Shown here: piece by piece, positions 7,673-14,888 of the stretch | How the letters are laid out: each line of letters begins with the position of its first letter | How positions within the stretch are numbered: the stretch's first letter is position 1 | Origin: Streptomyces venezuelae | GTDB taxonomy: Bacteria > Actinomycetota > Actinomycetes > Streptomycetales > Streptomycetaceae | Length of the DNA: 64,000 nucleotides | Direction: 5' to 3' | NCBI RefSeq assembly: GCF_008642275.1 | Contig: NZ_CP029189.1 | Coordinates: 4,008,501 to 4,072,500, forward strand | Translations under genes and position numbers: made by a program | Notes under the pieces: generated by a model | The model's input: only the letters and a program-made list of their open reading frames with translations | What the model was told of the DNA's origin: nothing | Databases searched by the model: none

Positions 7673-8221
7673 CTACGCTGAGAGGCGCAACAGTACTTCT
7701 CGGCGGCTGGCGGGGTCTGCCACGATGTAGTCGACCACGGCTTGCCAGACATCAGGGCGCTCGAGCTGTCGAACCACTGCCTCGGCCGGCATGGCACTGG
7801 CTTGGTTCGGGATCTGCCGGGAGCCGATTGCGGATCGGTACTCACTCGCCGTCACGCGCTTCCGGCCTTGGTTGGCCGCGGTTTCGATCATCGAGCGAAG
7901 AGTGTCCCAGCGTTGGTGGTCAGGTGTGCCAGACCTTGAGTAGTCGCAGGCTGCTTCCCTCAAGACGGAGTAGGAGACCTGGACATCAGCGAAGATGCGC
8001 GCGCGCATGTCCGGGCTGAACCATTGCGCAAGAGCTACGTACTCCCTTGCCCTGGCTGCCTGTAGACCGTGTCGGGCAGCTGCGCGTTTGAAGGCGCTCG
8101 AACGGCAAGCTGCATCACTGGGAAACTGAACCAGCAGCGCGTCACCCACCTTGATGCGAGCTGCGGCATCCAGGTCGCCATAAGGTGCGGGGCTAGCTGG
8201 TTCAGGGAAGAGTGCGGTCAT
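7673..8221 (-). CDS. Hypothetical protein, tentatively RacO/DUF6192-like
   Basis: A 182-residue protein from ATG 8221 (AAGGA precedes it closely). The order of features, a short start with KVGDALL, then helices with REYVALAQWFSPDMR and VSYSVLREAA, then GRKRVTASEYRSA and a helical end, recalls the DUF6192/RacO proteins of Streptomyces mobile elements, which carry an HTH-like core. This is a weak assignment from pattern only. Codon use is less GC-biased than the core genes. It lies alone between the lasso remnant and att copy C. Confidence 0.55.
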   Translation of the reverse strand: MTALFPEPASPAPYGDLDAAARIKVGDALLVQFPSDAACRSSAFKRAAARHGLQAARAREYVALAQWFSPDMRARIFADVQVSYSVLREAACDYSRSGTPDHQRWDTLRSMIETAANQGRKRVTASEYRSAIGSRQIPNQASAMPAEAVVRQLERPDVWQAVVDYIVADPASRREVLLRLSA

Positions 8222-8490
8222 GCATCCTTGATAGCGGCTCTCCCGCAGCCAGACAGTCCGTGCGGCTCCGATCACTCGCATGGGTTGCGGGGCGCAGGCG
8301 CAGTCCGTGCGACCGCCGTGGCTGCCTCGGACGTCAGGGCTCCCGGGCAGCGCTGTCTCCGGGAGTACGTCGTTCCGGAAGGTGTGGCGATCACGCTCAA
8401 CGCTTCGTGGGGGCTGGAAGAGGATCTGACCTTGAAGCCGCCGGTCGGGACTGCCGCACGCAGGAGGCTGGGCGCCTGTCTGGGTTGGGG
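8222..8490. other. Non-coding stretch left of att copy C
   Basis: About 270 bases with no convincing gene on either strand; the first part must hold the promoter of the minus-strand gene starting at 8221. The frames that exist have irregular codon use. Confidence 0.4.
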
Positions 8491-8528
8491 CGATGGCACG
8501 TGGGCCCTCCGATGGCACGTGGGCCCTC
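8491..8528 (+). repeat. Perfect 19-bp tandem duplication beside att copy C
   Basis: The unit CGATGGCACGTGGGCCCTC occurs twice head to tail (8491-8509 and 8510-8528), about 50 bases outside the att core. It could be a slippage product or a pair of arm-type binding sites. Confidence 0.85.
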
Positions 8529-8546
8529 GGAGGTCCAGGGAACACA

Positions 8547-8573
8547 AAAGCCCGGGTCGTTGACCTGGGGCTT
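8547..8573 (-). terminator. Terminator-like hairpin next to att copy C
   Basis: AAAGCCC-GGGTC and GACCTGGGGCTTT form a stem with one bulge around a GTT loop. Position and form match the hairpin beyond the intact tRNA-Gly. Confidence 0.65.
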
Positions 8574-8580
8574 TGCTATG

Positions 8581-8622
8581 GAGCGGATGACGGGAATCGA
8601 ACCCGCGCTATAAGCTTGGGAA
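8581..8622 (-). repeat. Att copy C: 42-bp perfect copy of tRNA-Gly 3' half
   Basis: Forty-two bases identical to 17425-17466, running from just outside the acceptor end through the T arm and variable region into the anticodon loop. The match ends at the anticodon loop, where tyrosine recombinases commonly cross over. With the intact tRNA at 17426 it bounds an 8.8-kb segment as attL/attR. Confidence 0.9.
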
Positions 8623-8887
8623 TCTACTGCGCGGAACGTACTCGCGAGGTGCCTGACCTGCGGAAACAGGCCCTGGCGGGCCTCTCTCGGAGGCTCTCCG
8701 GGAACCGTTTCTGACCCCTGTTGACCCTCCTTAAGGGCACGGTTGGGGCACGCGCGTCGTGGTGGAGCCCTGCAGGGGGCGTGAGCCGTCTGAATCGCCC
8801 GCGACCAGCTATCGCTGGTAGATCGCCGACGCCGGGATTGCTCCCGCAAGCAGTCGGCTGAAGGGGCGGGGAGCTACGTCCGTACGT
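8623..8887. other. Non-coding stretch right of att copy C
   Basis: About 265 bases without a gene. It contains TTGGGGCACGCG (8742), which also occurs at 17341 before the intact tRNA, and the motif near 8836 shared with 7351. Both could be leftovers of the ends of integrated elements. No integrase remnant could be made out. Confidence 0.4.
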
Positions 8888-8930
8888 CGAGGGGCCGCGA
8901 CCGGATCGGAAGATCGGTCGCGGCCCCTCG
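8888..8930 (-). terminator. Terminator of the XRE-ImmA operon
   Basis: A 16-bp perfect stem (CGAGGGGCCGCGACCG with its complement) and an 11-base loop, 20 bases beyond the stop of the minus-strand gene ending at 8951. Confidence 0.8.
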
Positions 8931-8950
8931 GTGCACTGCGGGTGGGCGCA

Positions 8951-9982
8951 TCAGACGGCGTGAAGACTGAGCGTGCCGCCGTACTCGGACCGGAACTCAC
9001 GGAGCTGGAGTCCGACCACGGTGGCTAGCTCCTTGTCCGAGTACCCATGATCCGACCGATGTGTTTCCAGGATGCTGGTCAGGATGCTTGGTTCCTCGCG
9101 GTCGGGCTCGGCGGGCTCGTTCCTGCGGTAGCCGTGCTGTGACAGCTGGACCTGCAGACTCTTGTACCGGCTCTCGTCGATGCGATCCAGGCGCTTTGCG
9201 GCCTGGATCACTGCGGCCATGGATGCCTTCCAGTGCTGCTTCAGCTGGATTGCCCGCTGGAGTGTCAGGCCAGAAAGGTGGGGGCCGATGAGGGGGCCTG
9301 GCATCAGCAGCTCGGAGGCGAACACGTCCGCTTCCCGCTCGCCGTTGTCGCTCGGCAGCTGGTGCATCACAAGGTGCCCCAGCTCGTGGAAGACGGTGAA
9401 CCGCTCCCGCGCCGGCGGCATGCCTTCGTTCAGGATGATCAAGGGCAGGCTGTTGGGTGGCCGCACGCTGAGGCCGGAGATCTTGGGGGACTCCAGGTTG
9501 CGTCGGACTACGACGATGCCAGCCCTCTCGACTGTTCGGATCACGTCGTGCACGGGGCCGTCGGGCAGGTGCCAGCTCGCTCGGATCTTCGCTGCGGCCC
9601 GTTCCGGGGTGTGCTCGTCGGCGTCGAGGACGGGGAGCCGGTAGATCGGCTCGATGTCCACGCTCGCCTCGAGTCGGCGGAGCTGCATGAGGAGCAGGTT
9701 GACCTCGGCTTCGATGCGCTGGAGCGCGGTCTTGCCGAGGCCGGACTGCTTGCGATGGTAGAAGCCAGACGGACCCAGCCCGACTGGCTCGTCCGGCCAG
9801 TCGAGCAGCTCTCTGGGATAGCCGAGGGCTTCCGCCACCGCTTGCACACGTTCGGGAGTCAGCGTTCCGACGCCGTTCTCCGCCTTGGACAGGGCTGCCT
9901 GCGAGATGCCTGCGAGTCCAGCCAGCTTGGACTGGGACAAGCCACGAGACTCCCGCGCGAGTTGCAGTAGGCGCGGGTTCAT
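8951..9982 (-). CDS. XRE-family regulator fused to ImmA/IrrE zinc protease
   Basis: A 343-residue protein. Residues 1-60 are an XRE helix-turn-helix (RESRGLSQSKLAGLAGISQ, then ALSKAENG). The middle and C-terminal parts are an IrrE N-terminal-like metallopeptidase (COG2856) with the zinc motif FHELGHLVMH near residue 198 and the third ligand in NGEREADVFASELLMP. In ImmA/ImmR and IrrE/DdrO systems such proteases cleave a repressor after a DNA-damage or phage signal; here both parts are in one chain. The ATG at 9982 comes seven bases after the stop of a 203-residue partner, forming a two-gene operon closed by a strong terminator. Such pairs act as toxin-antitoxin or defence modules. Confidence 0.85.
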   Translation of the reverse strand: MNPRLLQLARESRGLSQSKLAGLAGISQAALSKAENGVGTLTPERVQAVAEALGYPRELLDWPDEPVGLGPSGFYHRKQSGLGKTALQRIEAEVNLLLMQLRRLEASVDIEPIYRLPVLDADEHTPERAAAKIRASWHLPDGPVHDVIRTVERAGIVVVRRNLESPKISGLSVRPPNSLPLIILNEGMPPARERFTVFHELGHLVMHQLPSDNGEREADVFASELLMPGPLIGPHLSGLTLQRAIQLKQHWKASMAAVIQAAKRLDRIDESRYKSLQVQLSQHGYRRNEPAEPDREEPSILTSILETHRSDHGYSDKELATVVGLQLREFRSEYGGTLSLHAV

Positions 9983-9989
9983 GGGGTGG

Positions 9990-10601
9990 CTACCTCTCTT
10001 CTGTACCGGTCTGATCTGCGATTTCGCGCCGCTTGGGCCGCACGATCGTATCCCGCATGGGGACCGCCGGCATCGGGGCGATAGGCGCCGCAATACCAGT
10101 CTCGCCGAGGCCGAGATCCAACTCCAGAACCCAGAGCCGATCGTCGTCGAGACTGCACGCGATGGCCATCCGTTCCAGGCCGAGCCCCTCCTTGTCGGGG
10201 AGGTAGCCGGCGACCAGGTGGGTAAGGGCTTCCATGCCCGGCAACACCTGGTTGGCGTACTCACGCCTCTGCTGCGTGGGTATGCCGCTGGTCCGGTACT
10301 TGCGGTCCCTGAACTTCTTGAACCGCAGGACGATCTTCTCTTCGAACGTCAGGAGGAGGAAGCCGCGACTGTCCCCGACCTTGACGCCCTCGCAGCCGTC
10401 GAACGCATTGACGGCTTCGTAGCGGATGAAGTCGTACACGAGATTGGCTCGTGAACGAGTGCTGATGATGATGCCGAGTTCGCTGTCCTGCTTCAGCAGT
10501 CCGAGCCAACGTCGCCATCCGAGTTCGATGCAGCCGCCGATTTTCTGGAGATGCGGCGACAGGACCAACTCGGCCTCTACTGCGCTGAGAGGTTCGGTCA
10601 C
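9990..10601 (-). CDS. Hypothetical protein paired with the XRE-ImmA gene
   Basis: A 203-residue protein of unknown family. It is mostly alpha/beta with hydrophobic strands (SELGIIISTRSRANLVYDFI, FLLLTFEEKIVLRFKKFRD) and a Pro-rich end; no membrane span or catalytic motif was seen. Its place directly upstream of a combined XRE/ImmA gene fits the toxin-first order of two-gene modules. I recall a phage-defence pair named RosmerTA with an HTH-zincin member, but cannot test whether this protein matches its partner. Codon use is less GC-rich than in core genes, in line with the island. Confidence 0.65.
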   Translation of the reverse strand: MTEPLSAVEAELVLSPHLQKIGGCIELGWRRWLGLLKQDSELGIIISTRSRANLVYDFIRYEAVNAFDGCEGVKVGDSRGFLLLTFEEKIVLRFKKFRDRKYRTSGIPTQQRREYANQVLPGMEALTHLVAGYLPDKEGLGLERMAIACSLDDDRLWVLELDLGLGETGIAAPIAPMPAVPMRDTIVRPKRREIADQTGTEER

Positions 10602-10738
10602 AGGGAGATCCTGACGGACTTAACTATCTGCTGTCAATTATTCCGCAAACTATTCACCGAGGGGGATCGTCCTGCTCGTAGGGGGAGGTGCGGCGTGGGG
10701 GCACGCGGACCAGCTGGGCCAGGGCACGCAGGGTGGAG
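10602..10738 (-). promoter_or_regulatory. AT-rich promoter region of the XRE-ImmA operon
   Basis: The 60 bases before the start at 10601 are markedly AT-rich for this genome (around AACTATCTGCTGTCAATTAT) and carry TTGACA on the minus strand. A -10 box at proper spacing is not clear. Confidence 0.4.
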
Positions 10739-12058
10739 TCAGGCGGCAAGGCGAGCTGCATGCTCGCGGAGCTCCTGGGCTTCGGCGACTCCGCTGTACC
10801 GCCGCAGGCGGACGCGCATGTCCTGGAGGGCGGCCTGGACCTTCACCGAGCGGATGCCGTCCGCGCAGTCGAGGAAGTCGCGCCAGGTGGCCAGGGCGCC
10901 GTCCACGTCGCCTTGACGGAGGCGGACGCCCCCGAGGTCGGCGAGGACGATGGCGCGGGTGCGGCGGCGGTCGAGGCCGTGGATGTCGAGGGCGAGGTGG
11001 AGGTGTTCCTCGGCGGCGTCGAGGTCGCCGAGGCGGGAGAGGATCATGCCGGATTCGTGGGCCCAGCGGCCGGGGGAGTAGTGGGCGGCCCAGGAGTCGC
11101 CGCCCGCGGCGGCCGGCTTGCCGATGGCGGTCTCGGACATGGCGAGGTGCTTGGTGGCCATGCGGCGGTCGTCGTCCTGGGCGGCGGCGTTGGCGAGGGT
11201 GGCCTCGTAGTAGGCGACGGCTCGTGGGTTGTCGAGGTGGCGGCCGTACTCCACGCAGGCTTCGCCGAGCTGGACGGCTTCGGCCCGGTAGCCGAGGTCG
11301 ACGCACTGCACCGCGAGGCCGCGGAGCGCGGTCGCCGACAGCTCCGGGTCGCCGGCTTCGGCGGCCAGGCGGAAGGAGTGCGCGTAGTAACGCTGGGCGA
11401 GTCCGCGGAGCTCGGGGGTGTCGCCTTCGTCCTGGGCCATCCAGCCAGCCAGGTGGACGAGCTGGGAGGTGGCGGCGAAGAGATCGCGGCCGGTGGCGTC
11501 GGTGAAGCGGCCATCCAGCCAGGGGGCGACGTCCTGGGTGAGGTAGCGAACGGCCAGGTGGCGGGCGTGTCCGCCTCCGAGTTCGGATGCGGAGTCGCCG
11601 AGGGCCTTCACCATGTGGCGTACGGCGGCCACCTCGCCCTGGCCGACGCGGACGGCTCCGGGAAGGGCGGTCTTGGTCCGGCGGGTGATGCTGTCCATGT
11701 CGGGCAGGCCGAGTGCGGACAGGGCGTATCCGCTGGAGGCGAGGATGAACTCCCGACGTTCCACGTCGCTCCTTCCCAGGTGCAGGACTGATGCAACGGT
11801 ATCTGCGTGGAGTGCCGCAGGCATGGGCTCCGAGAGGTTGATCGCCTCGGGATCCAGTCCCAACACCTGGGCGATGTAAGGCCACCAGTGATCCGGCGTC
11901 CGCTCTCCCTCGATCCAACGGCGGGCGTGCTGGCGCTGCAGACGGCGCGGGTCACCGCTTTCCGCCAGGCCCAGGGCCCGTGCGAGGTCGGACGGACCCC
12001 AGCCCCGTGCCTCGCACGCCTGCCTGATCAGTTCCGCGACGGCCGGGTTCTTCGGCAC
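10739..12058 (-). CDS. XRE-family regulator with TPR-like C-terminal domain
   Basis: A 439-residue protein. Residues 1-75 hold a divergent helix-turn-helix (IRQACEARGWGPSDLARALG, then RRLQRQHARRWIEGERTP). From about residue 120 to the end it is wholly helical with TPR-like units of about 40 residues (for example GDPELSATALRGLAVQCVDL, LGDLDAAEEHLHLALDIHG). This architecture is common in Streptomyces regulators that bind peptides or act near developmental and antibiotic genes. It is divergent from the cassette that begins at 12237, with two small palindromes between them, so it is the likely controller of the GlmU-like/murA/murB set. Confidence 0.85.
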   Translation of the reverse strand: MPKNPAVAELIRQACEARGWGPSDLARALGLAESGDPRRLQRQHARRWIEGERTPDHWWPYIAQVLGLDPEAINLSEPMPAALHADTVASVLHLGRSDVERREFILASSGYALSALGLPDMDSITRRTKTALPGAVRVGQGEVAAVRHMVKALGDSASELGGGHARHLAVRYLTQDVAPWLDGRFTDATGRDLFAATSQLVHLAGWMAQDEGDTPELRGLAQRYYAHSFRLAAEAGDPELSATALRGLAVQCVDLGYRAEAVQLGEACVEYGRHLDNPRAVAYYEATLANAAAQDDDRRMATKHLAMSETAIGKPAAAGGDSWAAHYSPGRWAHESGMILSRLGDLDAAEEHLHLALDIHGLDRRRTRAIVLADLGGVRLRQGDVDGALATWRDFLDCADGIRSVKVQAALQDMRVRLRRYSGVAEAQELREHAARLAA

Positions 12059-12115
12059 CCGTCATCCTCCCCACCTGGGTTACGCGGGATTACGCAGGAC
12101 TACATCGTGGGCTCT

Positions 12116-12148
12116 GTCCTAGGACTACGGACGGTCGTTCACTGAACG
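12116..12148. promoter_or_regulatory. Pair of small palindromes between divergent genes
   Basis: GTCCTAGGAC (12116-12125, perfect 10 bp) and CGTTCACTGAACG (12136-12148, perfect arms) stand 20 bases apart, two helical turns, between the TPR-XRE regulator and the divergent cassette. They are candidate operators. Confidence 0.5.
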
Positions 12149-12236
12149 TCACCCGCACCAACCTCGATTGGCTCGAATCGGCCCAGTTCAGGGCCTGTTC
12201 GTGCTGCCCGGATGCGAAAGGACCTCGGTGGCGACC

Positions 12237-12563
12237 ATGAAGTCCGCTACGAATCCCAGTACCCCCGAGACCACACCGCCGTCGTCGGTGGACGGAGAGG
12301 TGGCGCATGCCGCCTCCCCCGACGGGGAGACCGGAGGCACCCCTCCGGTCATCGCCCACGTCGTCCCGGCCCACCGAGACCTGGTCTACGACCACCTCGC
12401 CGGGCAGATGCTGCTGCCGGTGGAGGTCGTCCTCAGCGACGGGTCCACCGCGCACTCGGTACTGAGGGTCGGCCCCAGCCGGGTGGAACTGCTGAGCATC
12501 CAGCTGGGACAGGCCATTGACCGGCGGCAGAAGATGCTGGACGACCGGGTGGTGGCGTCGTGA
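12237..12563 (+). CDS. Hypothetical protein, first gene of the island cassette
   Basis: A 108-residue protein from ATG 12237 after GAAAGGACC. The first 40 residues are Ser/Thr/Pro-rich and disordered; the rest (LPVEVVLSDGSTAHSVLRVG and IQLGQAIDRRQKMLDD) is a small alpha/beta unit of unknown family. The stop overlaps the next start as GTGA. Confidence 0.6.
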   Translation: MKSATNPSTPETTPPSSVDGEVAHAASPDGETGGTPPVIAHVVPAHRDLVYDHLAGQMLLPVEVVLSDGSTAHSVLRVGPSRVELLSIQLGQAIDRRQKMLDDRVVAS

Positions 12564-12745
12564 GCCAGCCCGGGTTATCGGAGCCCCTGGAGGCGGCCTT
12601 GTCGTGGCTGTGGGCATTCGGCACCGCAGCCGGGCTGACCATGCTCGGCGTCCTCGCCCACGGCGAGTACGCCGACTCCGCGGGGCTCGCGGCCACCCCC
12701 GTGCTCAGCACCGACGACACCGGCTTCGCCGACGACGGCGTGTAG
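12560..12745 (+). CDS. Small one-pass membrane protein
   Basis: A 61-residue protein whose GTG start overlaps the preceding stop. It has one hydrophobic helix (WLWAFGTAAGLTMLGVLA, residues about 17-34) and an acidic tail ending DDTGFADDGV. No family recognised; the coupling to the preceding 108-residue protein suggests that the two work together. Confidence 0.55.
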   Translation: MSQPGLSEPLEAALSWLWAFGTAAGLTMLGVLAHGEYADSAGLAATPVLSTDDTGFADDGV

Positions 12746-12849
12746 GCCGCTACGGAGCCCGGCCCGCCAACCCGGCCCACCGGCGCCGGGCGCCCGAAGT
12801 CGGAGCCCCAATTCGCGCACTTCCCGCACCCCTCACCTGGGAGGTTTCC

Positions 12850-13581
12850 GTGCGACACGTCACCACACCCCCCGCCGCCGCCGATACGACGGACATCCGG
12901 CTCACCACGGGCTACTACCTCGACCCCGACGGCCTGGGCGATTACGTCACCAGCCTGTTGGCCCGCTGCGCGACCGTCTTCGACGTCAAGCCGCTGCTGA
13001 TCATGGACCTGGACGACCCCGCCGCATCCGGCCTCGACGCCGACAAGGGCGGCCACATCGCGCCGGGCGCCCTGGTCGAGGGTGAGGTCATCGTGCAGGC
13101 CGGCGCCCGCATCGAGAAGGGCGCCATGGTCACCGGCCCCGTCCTGATCTGAACCGGCTCCGTGATCTCCGCCGGTGCCCTGATTCGCGAGCACACGGTG
13201 ATCGGGCCCGGTTGCCGCATCGGCTTCAACGCGGAGATCACCCGCAGCCTGCTGGCCGGACACATCCTCGCCAAGCACGCGTGCTTCATCGGGGACTCGG
13301 TGGTCGGCCGCCGCGTGAATCTCGGCGCGTTCTGCTCCACCACCGGACTGCGTTGCGACGGTGGCCCGATCGCCGAACCGGCCATAGAGGAGATCACCAT
13401 CAATCTCGGCGGTCACCGGATCGGCACCGGGCAGACCAAGTTCGGAGCCGTCATCGGCGATGAGGTCGCCCTCCCCGCCGGGACCACGCTCGCCCCCGGA
13501 ACCCTGATCGGTGCCGGCACCAGCCTCTACCCCCGCAACCAGATCGGCGGCTTCCTCCCCGCCGGCTCCAGGGCCAGGTGA
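12850..13581 (+). pseudogene. GlmU-like left-handed beta-helix protein, interrupted by in-frame TGA
   Basis: Starting at GTG 12850 after a good ribosome site (TGGGAGG), the frame runs 100 codons to TGA 13150-13152 and, in the same frame, another 143 codons to 13581. The two halves form one hexapeptide-repeat protein (GHIAPGALVEGEVIVQAGA before the stop; VISAGALIREHTVIGPGC after), resembling the C-terminal acyltransferase domain of GlmU (VNLGAFCSTTGLRCDGG against the GAGTITCNYDG region). A single G-to-T change of GGA would explain the stop (VLI-stop-TGSV; Gly fits). Either a pseudogene, a sequencing error, or two pieces with restart at GTG 13162. The end overlaps the murA start as GTGA. Confidence 0.75.
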
Positions 13582-14888
13582 CCGCCATGACCCCTGACTT
13601 CCTGGTCAAGGTCACCGGCGGCACCCCGCTATCGGGCCGCTATCAGGTGCAGGGCAGTAAGAACATCGCCCTGCACCTGTACGCGGCAGCCATGCTCGCC
13701 GACGCCCCCGTGACCCTGCACAACGCGCCCGCCATCGTCGACACCGGAGCGTGCGCCCGTATCCTCCAGCACACCGGCATGGGCGCCGACTTCGACGGCG
13801 ACACCTTCACCACCGGACCTGCCCGGCAGGTGTGCCCGGTCATCCACCCCGTCATCGGACACCGGGTCCGCACCACGGCGGTCCTGGCCGCCGCAGTCCT
13901 GGCCCGCACCGGCATGGTCTCCTTCCCCTACCCGGGCGGCGATGCCTTCTGCCCCCGCGTCATCGACCGGCACCTGGCCGCGATGCAGGCCGCCGGTGCC
14001 GACGTCATCACCTCCGACAGCGGCGTCCGTGCGTTCACGGGCACGCACGGGGTCCGGCCCTTCACCGTGGACGTGAATACCCCGTACGGCCCTTCGCTCG
14101 GCGCCACGGTCACGGCCATGCTCCTCGCGGCCCGCGCCGAAGGAACCTCGCTGATCACCAGCCCGAGCATCGAACCCGAGGTCACCGAGACAGCCCGCTT
14201 CCTGTCCCACCGCGGCGTCGGTATTGCCTTCGACGCCGGCAGCCTCACGGTCTCGGGCACCGACTTCATCTCCGGCGGCGCCTTCACCATCGCCGGAGAC
14301 CGGATCGAGGCCGCGACCGTGGCCATGGCCGCCGCCGCGACCGGCGGGAACGTCATCCTCGACGGCATCAACCTCTACGACCTGCCCGAAGGGCTGACGA
14401 TCCCGCTCGCGAAGGCCGGACTCACCCTCCACCAGGCTGTCGGACACCGGATGCAGGAGGCCGTGGACGTGATTTCCGGGCCGCTGACGGCCATCGAGAC
14501 CCAGACCGGACCCCACCCCGGCCTGCCCACCGACACCGCGCCTCAGCTCGCCGCGATGCTCACCCAGGCCCAGGGCGCCTCCTTGCTCCGGGAACGGATC
14601 TACCCCCAGCGCGACACCCACGTGAACCCGCTCCAGGCCTTCGGCGCGAGCATCCACTCCACCGGCAGCCTCATCCAGATCAGCGGCAGAACACCGCTCC
14701 GGGCGGCCGAGGTGGAAGCCGCCGACATTCGCGCGGTCACCGCCCTGCTGATCGCCGCCTTGGCCGCCGACGGCACCTCTACGATCCGGGGCCTGCACCA
14801 TCTCCGGCGCGGCTACGGCCACTTGCTCGACGGCCTCGCCACCCTGGGGGCGGACATCAGCACCGAACCGGAGGACGAGGAAACATGA
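13578..14888 (+). CDS. UDP-N-acetylglucosamine 1-carboxyvinyltransferase (MurA) homolog
   Basis: A 436-residue enolpyruvyl transferase of the MurA type, normally joining PEP to UDP-GlcNAc in the cytosol. Key residues are present: Lys-Asn in QGSKNIALH (about 28-29), the Arg of HRVRTT, Asp in LPTDTAPQ, Arg in the DIRAV helix, and the final RRGYGHLLDG. The loop that in most bacteria holds the catalytic Cys targeted by fosfomycin reads GGDAFCPRVIDRHL, with Asp at the Cys position (about residue 122), as in mycobacteria, so fosfomycin insensitivity is expected. The start GTG 13578 overlaps the beta-helix gene; ATG 13587 is an alternative. It is a second, island-borne copy, not the housekeeping murA context. 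Confidence 0.9.
   Translation: MTAMTPDFLVKVTGGTPLSGRYQVQGSKNIALHLYAAAMLADAPVTLHNAPAIVDTGACARILQHTGMGADFDGDTFTTGPARQVCPVIHPVIGHRVRTTAVLAAAVLARTGMVSFPYPGGDAFCPRVIDRHLAAMQAAGADVITSDSGVRAFTGTHGVRPFTVDVNTPYGPSLGATVTAMLLAARAEGTSLITSPSIEPEVTETARFLSHRGVGIAFDAGSLTVSGTDFISGGAFTIAGDRIEAATVAMAAAATGGNVILDGINLYDLPEGLTIPLAKAGLTLHQAVGHRMQEAVDVISGPLTAIETQTGPHPGLPTDTAPQLAAMLTQAQGASLLRERIYPQRDTHVNPLQAFGASIHSTGSLIQISGRTPLRAAEVEAADIRAVTALLIAALAADGTSTIRGLHHLRRGYGHLLDGLATLGADISTEPEDEET

Noticed and set aside
5614..8580. Lasso precursor peptide gene
   Set aside because: No short frame with a leader and a Gly/Ala/Ser/Cys core start plus Asp/Glu at position 7-9 was found near the B gene.
8581..8622. tRNA gene at att copy C (and at 5584 and 4893)
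   Set aside because: Only the 3' half is present, with no D arm or 5' acceptor strand, so these cannot be functional tRNAs.
13751..14884. Upstream extension of the serine-hydrolase frame through murA
   Set aside because: It reads Arg/His/Pro-rich nonsense across murA; the true start overlaps the murA stop at 14885.
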